Origin: Candidatus Paceibacter sp. | GTDB lineage: Bacteria > Patescibacteria > ABY1 > S139-126 | Reading direction: 5' to 3' | NCBI GenBank assembly: GCA_020724865.1 | Contig: DYGA01000004.1 | Location: 1-64,000 of the forward strand | Length of the DNA: 64,000 nt | In this document: positions 40,865 through 50,477 of the stretch, piece after piece | Layout of the letters: every line of letters starts with the position of its first letter | Numbering within the stretch: position 1 is the stretch's first letter | The notes under the pieces: generated by a model | The model's input: the letters and a program-made list of their open reading frames with translations, nothing else | Databases searched by the model: none | Told to the model about the DNA's origin: nothing | Made by a program: the position numbers and the translations under genes

Positions 40865-41956
40865 TTATTCAAATATTATTTCCCTATTCTCAGGTACAAC
40901 TAAAATCCAAGTTAATCCTGGCAATAAAACTACTTTATTTTCTTGATCAATAAATTCAGTTGGCGAAAATTCTGTATTTTTAAACCAAGTAATATTTTTT
41001 TTATTCCCGGACTGAATTAAATATCCATCACCCTTACCAACAATCGTCAGTGATAATCTTCCGGCATTGTCTAAAACAATTTCAGGCGGAATTAATTGAA
41101 TGATTATATTACTAACATCTATTGGCAAACCAGTTGCCGAATCTTTTTTAAAATTTTTACCATCATAACGTCGATAAGTATTTACATCTGGTAAATAAAC
41201 AAACTGAGCATCATAAATTTCTCCATTACTAAAATCAACCATTATCTTAACAGCACTCGAACTCGATACTAAAGATAGATTGCTAGAATAAATAAAATTA
41301 TCATAAACGCCGCGAACGTTTTTGTCTAAATTAAAATCCAATAATACCTGTTTTAAATTTTGAGAATTTATATATAAATTATGTGGAGCAGATTTTTTTG
41401 GACTACGATAAAAATATCTTGGCCCATAACCAGATATTTCATTTAAATCTATAACTGGGCTCCTAGCAATTAAGGACAAAGCATCTGGACTACCACCGGC
41501 ATGGACATATAAAGCGGCAAATTCTGAAGCCCAACTGACAAAATAAGGACGCGCTGATCTAACCGGACCTATTTCAGTTTCAACCTTATTCAAATTTATT
41601 ATGGCCATTAATCGTGTTGCACCGCCTTCTACTGGAGCTTCATAAATAAAATCAGCCGTTCCTAAGCCGCTTTGCGGCCTAGCTAAAGAATTATTATCAA
41701 TCATCACAGCTACAGGATAAGTAGAAGAAACCATTTGAATAAAAGTTTGCTCATTGGCTATTTTTTCATTAGCAACAGATTCTTTATTTAAATCATAAAA
41801 ATATTTAGGCTCAACAATAGCTAAACTACTAATGACATTTTCAAATAAAATAAAACTTCCAAAAACCAACCAGACAAACAAGCACAAAACTATTATGGCA
41901 ATTATTTTATCTCGATAAACAAAAAACAAATCTTTATTTTTCCTATTATTGGTCAT
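40865..41956 (-). CDS. Membrane-anchored DUF3048 (YerB-like) protein
   Basis: N-terminal anchor helix at about 17-40, then a two-part extracytoplasmic DUF3048 domain: YPVAVMIDNNSLARPQSGLGTADFIYEAPVEGGATRLMAI and IGPVRSARPYFVSWASEFAA are the characteristic conserved blocks, with YRSPKKSAPHNLY further on. The molecular role of the family is not settled; it is common in Gram-positive and CPR cell surfaces. It overlaps the upstream pseudopilin gene by 11 bp. Confidence 0.86.
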   Translation of the reverse strand: MTNNRKNKDLFFVYRDKIIAIIVLCLFVWLVFGSFILFENVISSLAIVEPKYFYDLNKESVANEKIANEQTFIQMVSSTYPVAVMIDNNSLARPQSGLGTADFIYEAPVEGGATRLMAIINLNKVETEIGPVRSARPYFVSWASEFAALYVHAGGSPDALSLIARSPVIDLNEISGYGPRYFYRSPKKSAPHNLYINSQNLKQVLLDFNLDKNVRGVYDNFIYSSNLSLVSSSSAVKIMVDFSNGEIYDAQFVYLPDVNTYRRYDGKNFKKDSATGLPIDVSNIIIQLIPPEIVLDNAGRLSLTIVGKGDGYLIQSGNKKNITWFKNTEFSPTEFIDQENKVVLLPGLTWILVVPENREIIFE

Positions 41957-42449
41957 TTTTCATTATAGTAAAACCGTTGGGTAATTCTTTAGCAAAATTA
42001 TATTTAGGACAACTACCTTGACCGTGATCATTTTGATAAGTTTCAAAATTAACAATTTGCAATACATAATACTCAGTCAAACAATTATTACTACCATAAG
42101 GAAATTTTTGATAACGATAAAAATAAGTATTATTATTTAAAGGATCTCTAATTTGTCCTGTTAATATATTTTCATCATATAAAGGTTTTAAAAAATTGGA
42201 AGATCCGCCACTTGGTGAAATTGTCATATCCCAACCTTGCCAATCATCTTCCGATTCAGGATATTTGCCATGACGATCATAATAAATATCTAAAGCTTTG
42301 ACTATTTGATTGATATCAGCTTTACGCTTAGTATCTCTAACTTTTGCTCTTATATCATCAAAACCAACAAAAAATATCACCAAAATACAGCTGACAATTA
42401 TGATGGCAAAGCTTTTTCTTAATTTACTTGTTCCTTTGGTTTGCAACAT
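41946..42449 (-). CDS. Pseudopilin-like protein without a canonical prepilin motif
   Basis: It has the pilin architecture: a short basic start, a hydrophobic helix (SFAIIIVSCILVIFFVGFDD at about 13-32), then RAKVRDTKRKADINQIVKALDIYYDRHGKYPES, the usual amphipathic helix and beginning of the pilin head. The G-FTLIE processing site is missing, so it may stay uncleaved as a bitopic protein. Two Cys in the head (NNCLTEYY, GSCPKYNF) could form a disulfide. Coupled with the DUF3048 gene. Confidence 0.72.
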   Translation of the reverse strand: MLQTKGTSKLRKSFAIIIVSCILVIFFVGFDDIRAKVRDTKRKADINQIVKALDIYYDRHGKYPESEDDWQGWDMTISPSGGSSNFLKPLYDENILTGQIRDPLNNNTYFYRYQKFPYGSNNCLTEYYVLQIVNFETYQNDHGQGSCPKYNFAKELPNGFTIMKNDQ

Positions 42450-42487
42450 ATTATCTTAATATATTATAATTATAACACATTAAATAA

Positions 42488-42520
42488 AAAATAAATTCCG
42501 CTATTTGCGGAATTTATTTT
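42488..42520 (-). terminator. bL25 terminator
   Basis: A 14-bp stem (42488-42501 and 42507-42520), loop TATTT; T-rich on the minus strand. Confidence 0.88.
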
Positions 42521-42534
42521 ACATATAATTATAT

Positions 42535-43194
42535 TTATTTATTGTCCTTACTGGATTCAGTTTCAGTTTTAACTTCAGCCCCTTCAGTTTCAGTTTTAAC
42601 TTCAGCCCCTTCAGTTTCAGTCGCTACTTCTTCAGATTTTGCTTCCACTCTAGGTTGTTGGACTAAACAAATCGGCACATCATTTTCGACCAAAACTTCA
42701 ATGCCCGCCGGCCAACTTACATCACCAACAGTTATAACTTTACCAAATTCATCAAGTGGACTAATGTCAATTTCTACTTTTGCTATTAAATCTTTTGGTA
42801 AACAAGTAATCGGTACATGACTTAAACTTTTTACCAAAATGCCTCCCAACTCTTTTACAGCTCTCGCCGTACCAATAAATTCAAGGGGCAAATCGGTTGT
42901 AAGTTTTTCGTCCATTTTCACTACATAAAAATCAACATGAATCACTTGGTCGTTAACAGGATCCAACTGAACATCTTTAATTAGTACATTAAAAGGTTTA
43001 GCATCATCAACAGATAACATAACTAAGGTGCTTTCACCAACTTGATTAAAAAGCTTTTCAAAATCTACCCGAGAGAAAATGACATGAATGTTTTTCTTAT
43101 TGTGCCCATAAACTTCCCCGGGTATAAATCCTTGCTGACGTAAATCTAAAAGGTTTACATCATCTGGCCGTGTTTTTACTTTAAATTCATACAT
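42535..43194 (-). CDS. rplY: Ribosomal protein bL25, CTC form
   Basis: Binds 5S rRNA. The N-terminal L25 domain (EFKVKTRPDDVNLLDLRQQGFIPGEVYG) is followed by the C-terminal TL5 domain (HVDFYVVKMDEKLTTDLPLEF, LPKDLIAKVEIDISPLDEFGKVI). After about residue 185 there is an acidic tail of repeats TETEGAEVK encoded by 27-bp direct repeats. The tail is probably disordered and variable in length. Confidence 0.93.
   Translation of the reverse strand: MYEFKVKTRPDDVNLLDLRQQGFIPGEVYGHNKKNIHVIFSRVDFEKLFNQVGESTLVMLSVDDAKPFNVLIKDVQLDPVNDQVIHVDFYVVKMDEKLTTDLPLEFIGTARAVKELGGILVKSLSHVPITCLPKDLIAKVEIDISPLDEFGKVITVGDVSWPAGIEVLVENDVPICLVQQPRVEAKSEEVATETEGAEVKTETEGAEVKTETESSKDNK
42556..42621. repeat. 27-bp tandem repeat inside rplY
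   Basis: Two identical 27-bp units (42556-42582 and 42583-42609) plus 12 bases of a third. Each encodes nine residues of the acidic C-terminal tail, so copy-number change keeps the frame. Confidence 0.92.
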
Positions 43195-43259
43195 ATTATA
43201 AAACTTAACAATTACGTGCTATCTATTGTAACAAAAAAAAATAAGTAGTCAACCCTGCC

Positions 43260-44348
43260 TTAGCGATCGTGCACATAGATGCTTTGCACTAAACCTAAAG
43301 CCAAAAGTACTGATAACAAAGAAGAACCACCAGCAGAAACAAGCGGTAAAGGCACACCGGCAACTGGTAATAATCCAATATTCATTCCAATATTTATCAT
43401 TAATTGAACAAATATATAAACAATAACACCTAAAGCAATAAATTTACCAAAGTCCGTTCGGGCTATTATTAAAATTCTTAATAAACGATAAAAAAAGAAA
43501 AAATAAACCAATAAAAAAACTAAACTGCCCAAAAAACCAAAATTTTCTGCAATCACAGCGAAAATAAAATCCGTTTGTGCTTCAGGCAAAAATTTTAATT
43601 GGGATTGAGTGCCAAAACCTAAACCTCTGCCCCACAATCCACCTGAACCAATAGCAACTTTGGCTTGAGTGATATTATAACCTTCTCCTAATGGATCAAC
43701 ATTGGAATTTAAAAATGTCATAATTCGTGTTTTTTGATAAGGCTGCAAGAAAAAATTCCAACTCAAAATCGCACCCAACGATATTAAAAATATGATCAAA
43801 ATATAATGCCAACGTCTCAACGGCATAAAAAATATTGTTGCCAATAATATAAAAAATAAAATCATCGCTGATCCCAAGTCCGGCTGTTGAATAATTAAAA
43901 ACATCAAAATACCAGTTAATAAACTAACAAAAAAAATTTTAGATAGTAAATTATTAGGATTTACTGAACTTGTGAGGAATCTGGCTAAAAAAACAATAAA
44001 TAAAACTTTCACAAATTCTACTGGTTGAATACTTATTGGTCCGAAAATAAACCAAGCTTTAATATTACGAACTTCCTCACCAAAAAATAGTACTGCGACT
44101 AATAACAACAGAGAAAGTAAATAAGATAACCAGCCATAATGCTGCCAAATTTTATAATTTTTATTAACTAAAAACAAATAACCAAAAATGCCAATAAAAA
44201 ATGCTAATAATTGTTTGGTAAAAAATGATGTTTTTCCTGGAGAATTATCCAAACTAAAAAGTATCACTAAACTAAAAATTACCAATATAAAAATGGCTGC
44301 TACTAGCAACCAATCTGAATTAATAAATTTTTGCCACCAATTTTTCAT
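43260..44348 (-). CDS. rodA: Rod shape/division SEDS glycosyltransferase (RodA-like)
   Basis: SEDS-family peptidoglycan polymerase with about ten helices in 362 residues. Conserved blocks: IKAWFIFGPISIQPVEFVKV, QQPDLGSAMIL, the active region NITQAKVAIGSGGLWGRGLGFGTQSQLKFLPEAQTDFIFAV and INIGMNIGLLPVAGVPLPLVSAGGSS. The EAQTDFIF form is more like RodA than FtsW. It lies away from the ftsI cluster and follows an unknown membrane protein by 6 bp. Confidence 0.92.
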   Translation of the reverse strand: MKNWWQKFINSDWLLVAAIFILVIFSLVILFSLDNSPGKTSFFTKQLLAFFIGIFGYLFLVNKNYKIWQHYGWLSYLLSLLLLVAVLFFGEEVRNIKAWFIFGPISIQPVEFVKVLFIVFLARFLTSSVNPNNLLSKIFFVSLLTGILMFLIIQQPDLGSAMILFFILLATIFFMPLRRWHYILIIFLISLGAILSWNFFLQPYQKTRIMTFLNSNVDPLGEGYNITQAKVAIGSGGLWGRGLGFGTQSQLKFLPEAQTDFIFAVIAENFGFLGSLVFLLVYFFFFYRLLRILIIARTDFGKFIALGVIVYIFVQLMINIGMNIGLLPVAGVPLPLVSAGGSSLLSVLLALGLVQSIYVHDR

Positions 44349-44354
44349 GGCTAT

Positions 44355-45233
44355 CTAACGAATTAAATTAGGTGTTGTTTCAGGTACTAGACGGATATTT
44401 TTTATATCTAATGAATTAGCAAAAACTTTAACTTCGGTACTTAGATCTGAATTCATAACTTTTGGCCATAAAATTTCTATTTGACGTCTTTCACCACTAG
44501 ATAAATCACTGACTGTCAAAGCATTTACTCCTACAATTTTATTTCCTTGCCTTAAAATTATCTGAGTTTCTACATCCCAAAAGCTATAGGGCGAATCATT
44601 TACTAAATTAAAACTAGTAATAATATTTAACTGATTGGTATTGGTAAAATTAGTTATCACATTGTCTGCTTTAACTGCCGGTTTAACCCAGTTATTACGA
44701 CTATCTAACTGTGTTCGATCTTTGACTCTTTCCCATAATTGTCGCCTAATAAATAATTTAGCATTACTTACGGAAATATTTTTTGCTAAATTAAAATGAA
44801 TTAAATATTTTTTATCGCTAGGTAAAATGTTGGTAATATTGGCTGCGGTTGCTTGACCATCGATAATATAATAATATTCTAGTTCTTTTAACCACCAACG
44901 GCTATTTGTATTTTGCACTTCGGTAATTAAATCATAGCCAGTATTCCTATCACCTACGGCAACAGTATCGCCCAGCAATAAAGGCTTGGGAGCGTTGGTA
45001 GTTTTAATCTGTTCATAATTTGGAACACTGATGGTTAACTCTTGTAACATCGCCTGGTGTTGAGGGGTATTTTTTAAATAATTATAAAATTTCCACCCCG
45101 CATTTAAATAAATTACAACAATAAAAACAATAAATAAAATTATCAATCCAGCTCTGATTTTTAGTCTATGCCTAACCCACCAATAGCCTACGGCTAATTC
45201 TTTTTCTGTTAATTGTCCAAATTCGTCAGTCAT
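44355..45233 (-). CDS. Bitopic membrane protein of unknown function
   Basis: Not recognised. A 30-residue cytoplasmic start, one membrane helix at about 27-48, then an extracytoplasmic domain of about 240 residues rich in beta strands, with two similar stretches (NTGYDLITEVQNTNSRWWLKELEY and NQLNIITSFNLVNDSPYSFWDVETQI) that look like Ig-type folds. It is upstream of rodA on the same transcript, so a role in wall synthesis is possible. Confidence 0.6.
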   Translation of the reverse strand: MTDEFGQLTEKELAVGYWWVRHRLKIRAGLIILFIVFIVVIYLNAGWKFYNYLKNTPQHQAMLQELTISVPNYEQIKTTNAPKPLLLGDTVAVGDRNTGYDLITEVQNTNSRWWLKELEYYYIIDGQATAANITNILPSDKKYLIHFNLAKNISVSNAKLFIRRQLWERVKDRTQLDSRNNWVKPAVKADNVITNFTNTNQLNIITSFNLVNDSPYSFWDVETQIILRQGNKIVGVNALTVSDLSSGERRQIEILWPKVMNSDLSTEVKVFANSLDIKNIRLVPETTPNLIR

Positions 45234-45284
45234 GACTTTATTTTACCTTAATTATAATTATTTTTAAAGCAATCATATTTAAGA

Positions 45285-45313
45285 GTTACAAACCAATAAT
45301 AATATGATATAAT
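45285..45313 (+). promoter_or_regulatory. Promoter of the 102-residue protein gene
   Basis: GTTACA (45285-45290), 17-base spacer, TATAAT (45308-45313) with extended -10 TGA. Confidence 0.6.
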
Positions 45314-45335
45314 TAGGTCAATATTAAATAACTTT

Positions 45336-45644
45336 ATGATAATTGAAACTACAAAAGATTTATTTTGGCTATTATTTGGCCTTTCTATTGTATTATTTAC
45401 ATTATTTGTTTGTTGGGGAATGTTTTATATGATTATGACGATTAGAGATTTAAGGGAAACTATAAAAAATTTAAAAAGAAAACTAGATTTAGTCGAAGAA
45501 TTTTTGACTACAGTTAAAGAAAAAATAACCGACACTTCACAATATTTAAAAACAATTATAGAAACTGTTATAAAAATTACAGGATGGTTTGAACAGCAAA
45601 AAAAATCATCCAATAATAAAAAAAATAAATCTGTTACAAAATAA
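45336..45644 (+). CDS. Small bitopic coiled-coil membrane protein
   Basis: Not recognised beyond topology. 102 residues: membrane helix at about 9-36, then a coiled coil (DLRETIKNLKRKLDLVEEFL, TTVKEKITDTSQYLKTII) and a polar Lys/Asn-rich tail. Resembles small DUF948-like proteins. It has its own promoter and is followed by the dnaE promoter. Confidence 0.6.
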   Translation: MIIETTKDLFWLLFGLSIVLFTLFVCWGMFYMIMTIRDLRETIKNLKRKLDLVEEFLTTVKEKITDTSQYLKTIIETVIKITGWFEQQKKSSNNKKNKSVTK

Positions 45645-45695
45645 ACCCAACAAAAATAGGTAAAATAAGAAATATTTACCTAAAATAAAAAAATT

Positions 45696-45724
45696 TTGTC
45701 GTTACATAAAATATGTTTTATAAT
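45696..45724 (+). promoter_or_regulatory. dnaE promoter
   Basis: TTGTCG (45696-45701), 17-base spacer, TATAAT (45719-45724). Confidence 0.65.
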
Positions 45725-45753
45725 TAAATACTGATCGTTATTAAAATATTAAG

Positions 45754-45793
45754 AACAGAGTCAAGAATTTAAATTTTTAAAACTCTGTTTTTT
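45754..45793 (+). terminator. Terminator-like hairpin in the dnaE leader
   Basis: Stem AACAGAGT/ACTCTGTT (45754-45761 and 45782-45789) with a long loop and T6 run (45788-45793), 24 bases before the dnaE ATG and downstream of the dnaE promoter. Either an attenuator of dnaE or the terminator of the preceding small gene. Confidence 0.55.
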
Positions 45794-45816
45794 ATTAGTA
45801 ATTTTCCCCATAGTTT

Positions 45817-48800
45817 ATGAGTTTTGTTCACCTCCATGTTCATAGCCATTTTTCTTTATTAGATGGTTTGTCAAAAATCGATAAATTGGTAGAAAAAGCC
45901 GTAGATTTTCATATGCCAGCCGTAGCTCTAACTGATCACGGAGTAATGTATGGAGCAATCGACTTTTACCAAAAATGCAAAAAAGCTGGTATTAAACCTA
46001 TAATTGGTGTAGAAGCTTATTTGGCGCCTGAGGACCGCTTTAATAAATCTAGCAACCAAGAAAATAGATACTATCATGTTACCCTACTAGCTAAAGATCT
46101 GGCCGGTTACAAAAATTTAATAAAACTGGTTACTAGCGGGCATCTGGAAGGTTATTACTATAAACCAAGAATTGACTGGAAAATATTAAGTGAAAACTCT
46201 GAAGGAATTATTTGCTTATCTGGATGCTTAAAGGGCGAATTACCACAAGCAATAATAAAAAATCCAAATGATATAGATAAGGTTGTAAAAAAATATTTAT
46301 CTTTATTTGGCAAAGAAAATTATTATTTTGAAGTTCAGCACCATCCAGGTATTTCTGATCAGATAAAAGTTAATGAAGTTATTTACAAATTGGCTAATAA
46401 GTACGGGGTCAAAACAGTTGCCACAAATGACGTCCACTATTTAGAACCAGCAGACGCTGAAGCACACGATACACTTATTTGCCTCCAAACAAAAAGTAAA
46501 AAATTTGATCAAAACCGCGTTTCTTATTTACATGATGATTTTTCCTTCCGTTCCCCCCAAAAAATGAAACAAGACTTTAGAGACCATCCAGAAGTTATTA
46601 CTAATACTTTAGAAATTGCAGAAAAATGTAATCTGGAAATACCAATGGGTGAATATTTGCTCCCCAAATATATTTTGCCGGAAGGGATAACCCCAGAAGA
46701 AGAATTAAAAAAATTATGCCTACAAGGTTTAAGTAAACGTTATCCGGGAAAAGAAAATGATGAAAAAATTATTTCCAGAATGAATTATGAGTTGGAAGTA
46801 ATTAATAAAACTGGGTTTGCCTCTTATTTTCTTATAGTTCAAGATTTTGTCAATTGGGCAAAAAATAATGGTATTATCGTGGGTCCAGGTCGTGGATCAG
46901 CTGCTGGATCTATTGTAGCTTATCTTACCAATATAACCAATATAGATCCACTGGAATATGATTTATTATTTGAAAGATTTTTAAATCCGGATCGTATATC
47001 TATGCCTGACATCGATTTGGACTTTGCTGATACTAGAAGAGACGAGGTCTTACGTTATGTCGAAAATAAATATGGCCAAGATCATGTGGCGCAAATAATT
47101 ACTTTTGGTACTATGGCTGCCAGAGTAGCAGTCAGAGATGTGGGTAGAGTATTAGGATTTCCTTATACTTATTGCGATAAACTGGCAAAAATGATCCCCA
47201 TGTTTACTACCTTGGAAGAAGCTTTGACTAATGTCTCTGAATTAAAAGAAATATATAATAACGAGGAAGACGCTCGGATAATAATTGACACTGCCAAAAA
47301 ACTAGAAGGCATTTCTCGTCATACTTCTACACATGCTTGCGGAGTAGTTATTACTCCTAAACCTCTAATAAATTATTTACCACTACAACACGCCACTTCG
47401 GATGACAAAACTATAGTAACTCAATATTCTTTACATGCTGTTGAAGATTTAGGCCTTTTAAAAATGGATTTTTTGGGATTAAAAAATTTAACTTTGATTG
47501 AAGCGGCAATAGAAATTATTGAAAAAATTCACGGTAAAAAAATTGACATAGAAAAAATACCAATAAATGATGAAAAAACTTTTGCCTTACTTCAGGCCGG
47601 CGATACCACTGGTGTATTTCAGTTGGAGTCAAGCGGTATGCGTCGTTATTTAAAATCTTTAAAACCCACAGAACTGGAAGATATTATTGCGATGGTTTCG
47701 TTGTATCGTCCTGGTCCGATGGAATTTATTGACGATTATATCAAAGGTAAACATGGACAAAAAAAGATAACTTACATTGACAATCGTTTAGAACCAATTT
47801 TAGGTAAAACCTACGGCATAGCTGTTTATCAAGAACAAATTATGGAAATTGCTAGAAAACTGGCTGGCTTTTCTTATGCTGAAGCAGATGTTTTAAGAAA
47901 AGCTGTTGGTAAAAAAATTAAATCATTACTTGATACCCAAGAAAAGAAAATGATTGATGGTCTAATCGCCAATGGATGTAATGAAAAAACTGCTAAAAAA
48001 ATTTGGGAATTTATTTTACCATTTGCCCGTTATGGTTTCAATCGAGCTCACGCTGCGTGTTACGCTATGATTGCTTATCAAACCGCTTATCTTAAAGCTA
48101 ACTATCCAACCGAATTCATGGCTGCTCTACTTACTGCCAATCAAAATAACTTAGACCGGGTCGCGGCTGAAATTGATGAATGTAAAAAAATCGGTATTGA
48201 AGTTTTACCCCCTGAAATTAATGAAAGTTTTTCTACCTTTACGGTTGTGGCCAGTACTATTGATGCCAAACATCCTAGAATTCGTTTTGGCTTAGCCACT
48301 ATAAAAAATGTGGGTTTAGGTGTTGTTAAAGCCATAATAAAAGAACGTAAGGCCAACGGTAATTTTAAATCTCTCGCAGATTTTTTATTTCGGGTTCACG
48401 ACAAAGATCTAAATAAAAAGTCTTTAGAATCTTTAATTAAATCAGGAACACTTGATGTGTTAGGTGAACGTGGCCAAATGTTGGCTAACTTAGATTTACT
48501 ACTCCAATATAACAAATATGCTAAAAAATCTGAAAATTCAAGACAAACAAATATTTTTGGTCTAACAAATAAATCAGCTCCACCACTTAAATTAGAATCA
48601 ACCGAAAAATCAAGCGAGGCAAAAAATTTAGCTTGGGAAAAAGAACTACTTGGTCTATATATATCCTCTCACCCTTTGAAAAGTTTTGCTGACTATTTAC
48701 AACAAACCAATATCAAACCTTGCAAAAATCTATCTAATTTTTTAAATCAAATGGTGTATGTAGTGGGAGTGATAGATAAAATTAAAAAGATTATTACCCG

Positions 48801-49293
48801 AAAGGGAGAAACTATGGTATTTGTAAATATTGAAGACTATACCGCATCGACGGAAATAATAGTATTTCCTACAATTTATAAAAATACTCGTGAGCTATGG
48901 ATAGAGGGAGAAACAATTTTAGTTAAAGGCAAAGTATCAAACAAAGATAACGAAATAAAAATATTAGCCGAAGAAGTGAGAAAACTGGATATTAATAATT
49001 TAAAAAGAAATTTTCCGTTAGATAAAAAATCTACCAAAAATAATTCTTTCTCTCAAACTAATTTACAAATAATACAAGAGCAAGGGAAAATTTATTTACA
49101 ACTCCCCCTTAAAACAAAAGCAAAACTTATTGAAGAGTTAAAAAATATTTTTCTTAGTCATCCTGGTGAAAAACAAGTGATGCTGATTGTCCGCCAAGAA
49201 AAACAAATTAGAAAAATTGCCACTAATTTCTCAATTAGTTATAATGAAACTGTTAAACAAAAAATCGAGCTAGCATGGCAATATTATGGTTAA
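45817..49293 (+). CDS. dnaE: DNA polymerase III alpha subunit
   Basis: Replicative polymerase, 1158 residues. The PHP domain at 1-280 keeps metal ligands (HLHVHSHFSLLDG, ALTDHG, CLSGCLKGE, ATNDVHYL). The catalytic acids are in PDIDLDFAD (about 394-402), and GPGRGSAAGSIVAYL and YQEQIMEIARKLAGFSYAEAD are conserved. A helix-hairpin-helix region and a C-terminal OB fold (VYVVGVIDKIKKII, then FVNIEDYTASTEIIVFP) follow. Standard DnaE1 order, not PolC. Overlaps the next gene by 8 bp. Confidence 0.97.
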   Translation: MSFVHLHVHSHFSLLDGLSKIDKLVEKAVDFHMPAVALTDHGVMYGAIDFYQKCKKAGIKPIIGVEAYLAPEDRFNKSSNQENRYYHVTLLAKDLAGYKNLIKLVTSGHLEGYYYKPRIDWKILSENSEGIICLSGCLKGELPQAIIKNPNDIDKVVKKYLSLFGKENYYFEVQHHPGISDQIKVNEVIYKLANKYGVKTVATNDVHYLEPADAEAHDTLICLQTKSKKFDQNRVSYLHDDFSFRSPQKMKQDFRDHPEVITNTLEIAEKCNLEIPMGEYLLPKYILPEGITPEEELKKLCLQGLSKRYPGKENDEKIISRMNYELEVINKTGFASYFLIVQDFVNWAKNNGIIVGPGRGSAAGSIVAYLTNITNIDPLEYDLLFERFLNPDRISMPDIDLDFADTRRDEVLRYVENKYGQDHVAQIITFGTMAARVAVRDVGRVLGFPYTYCDKLAKMIPMFTTLEEALTNVSELKEIYNNEEDARIIIDTAKKLEGISRHTSTHACGVVITPKPLINYLPLQHATSDDKTIVTQYSLHAVEDLGLLKMDFLGLKNLTLIEAAIEIIEKIHGKKIDIEKIPINDEKTFALLQAGDTTGVFQLESSGMRRYLKSLKPTELEDIIAMVSLYRPGPMEFIDDYIKGKHGQKKITYIDNRLEPILGKTYGIAVYQEQIMEIARKLAGFSYAEADVLRKAVGKKIKSLLDTQEKKMIDGLIANGCNEKTAKKIWEFILPFARYGFNRAHAACYAMIAYQTAYLKANYPTEFMAALLTANQNNLDRVAAEIDECKKIGIEVLPPEINESFSTFTVVASTIDAKHPRIRFGLATIKNVGLGVVKAIIKERKANGNFKSLADFLFRVHDKDLNKKSLESLIKSGTLDVLGERGQMLANLDLLLQYNKYAKKSENSRQTNIFGLTNKSAPPLKLESTEKSSEAKNLAWEKELLGLYISSHPLKSFADYLQQTNIKPCKNLSNFLNQMVYVVGVIDKIKKIITRKGETMVFVNIEDYTASTEIIVFPTIYKNTRELWIEGETILVKGKVSNKDNEIKILAEEVRKLDINNLKRNFPLDKKSTKNNSFSQTNLQIIQEQGKIYLQLPLKTKAKLIEELKNIFLSHPGEKQVMLIVRQEKQIRKIATNFSISYNETVKQKIELAWQYYG

Positions 49294-50434
49294 AATAAAT
49301 TCACCAAAAAATAAAGAACCTAAAGCTGCAATCTCTAAAGTTAACAGACAAATTACCGTTGGTTTTGTTTTGACTACTATCTCTCTTATCGTGATTATTG
49401 CCTATTTTTCACTATCTAGAGCAATTATTTATATTACTCCTGAAAAATTTTCTGTCGAGGCAAGCGCTGAATTGCAAATATTACCTGAAGTAACCTCAAC
49501 CTTAACTAGTTCAAATATTTTGCCCGGAATTGTTACCTCTACTATTCTAAGTGCTCAAAATCAATTTTCCCCTTCAGAAAAAACAACCATTCAAGAAAAA
49601 GCTACCGGCATAGTGACTATTATAAATAATTATTCCCGAAATCAAACTTTAGTAGCAACTACTAGATTATTATCTCCAAAAAATATGCTTTACCGCACTA
49701 CAGAGACGGTGATTGTTCCGGCCGGCGGTAGCGTTCAAGTGCCTATCATAGCCGACGGTTCTGGTGATGAATATGAAACCGAACCAACAAATTTTACTAT
49801 TCCCGGTCTATGGGAAGGACTCCAAAATAAAATATATGCTGTAGCTGATGGAAAAATAACGAAAAAAACAACCAGCATGCGAATCATCACCCCTCAAGAT
49901 CTAGAAAACGCTAAAGATGAACTCCTGATTACACTAGATAAAAAAGCTAAACAAGAAGTGATTAACCGTGATGACTACTTGAGTATCACAAATATTACTC
50001 TAATTTCTACCAGCACTTCTAATCCAGTCGGAGCAGATGTAAATAGTTATGAAATGAAAATAACAGCCAAAGTTGATATTGTGGCTTTTTCTAAAAATGA
50101 TTTAGAAAAACTAGCTGTCAATAACCTAAAAAATTCTTTACCTGATAAACAAACCTATCTAAATCATGACCCGGAATCTCTGACTTATGATTTATTAGAT
50201 TATAGTTTAAATCCGCCATCAGCAAATATTAAAATCAACATCAAAGGGACGGCTATAGCTGATATTCTTGATCAATTTAGCAAAAAAGATATTTTAGGTT
50301 TTTCCGAACAAGATGTTTTAGAATATTTTAAAAATAAATTTAATATCACCAATATTCAAGTTCATTTTTCTCCGAGTTGGGTAAAATCTATACCTCCTCT
50401 AGAGGATCATGTGGAAATAAAAATAGTGAAATAA
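49286..50434 (+). CDS. CPR-type membrane-anchored baseplate-J-like protein
   Basis: A basic cytoplasmic start, one helix at about 24-46, then a long beta-rich extracytoplasmic part. The region ATGIVTIINNYSRNQTLVATTRLLSP followed by VIVPAGGSVQVPIIADGSGDEY resembles stretches usually annotated as baseplate J/gp47-like in CPR genomes; there is no phage context here. Ser/Thr-rich and without Cys. Overlap with dnaE implies translational coupling. Function unknown, probably surface. Confidence 0.6.
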   Translation: MVKINSPKNKEPKAAISKVNRQITVGFVLTTISLIVIIAYFSLSRAIIYITPEKFSVEASAELQILPEVTSTLTSSNILPGIVTSTILSAQNQFSPSEKTTIQEKATGIVTIINNYSRNQTLVATTRLLSPKNMLYRTTETVIVPAGGSVQVPIIADGSGDEYETEPTNFTIPGLWEGLQNKIYAVADGKITKKTTSMRIITPQDLENAKDELLITLDKKAKQEVINRDDYLSITNITLISTSTSNPVGADVNSYEMKITAKVDIVAFSKNDLEKLAVNNLKNSLPDKQTYLNHDPESLTYDLLDYSLNPPSANIKINIKGTAIADILDQFSKKDILGFSEQDVLEYFKNKFNITNIQVHFSPSWVKSIPPLEDHVEIKIVK

Positions 50435-50442
50435 TTTAAGAG

Positions 50443-50471
50443 TTGACAATAAAATTAATAAAAACTACTAT
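50443..50471 (+). promoter_or_regulatory. Promoter of the T-box leader
   Basis: Perfect TTGACA (50443-50448), 17-base spacer, TACTAT (50466-50471). The start falls at the base of T-box stem I. Confidence 0.65.
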
Positions 50472-50477
50472 ACAGAT

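Noticed and set aside
41946..42449. Canonical type IV pilin.
   Set aside because: It lacks the Gly-Phe-Thr-Leu-x-Glu processing site, so it is listed only as pseudopilin-like.
42556..42621. CRISPR-like repeat.
   Set aside because: Units are directly adjacent with no spacers and encode the bL25 tail.
49286..50434. Phage tail baseplate gene.
   Set aside because: Only a loose resemblance; it is coupled to dnaE, membrane anchored and no other phage gene is present.
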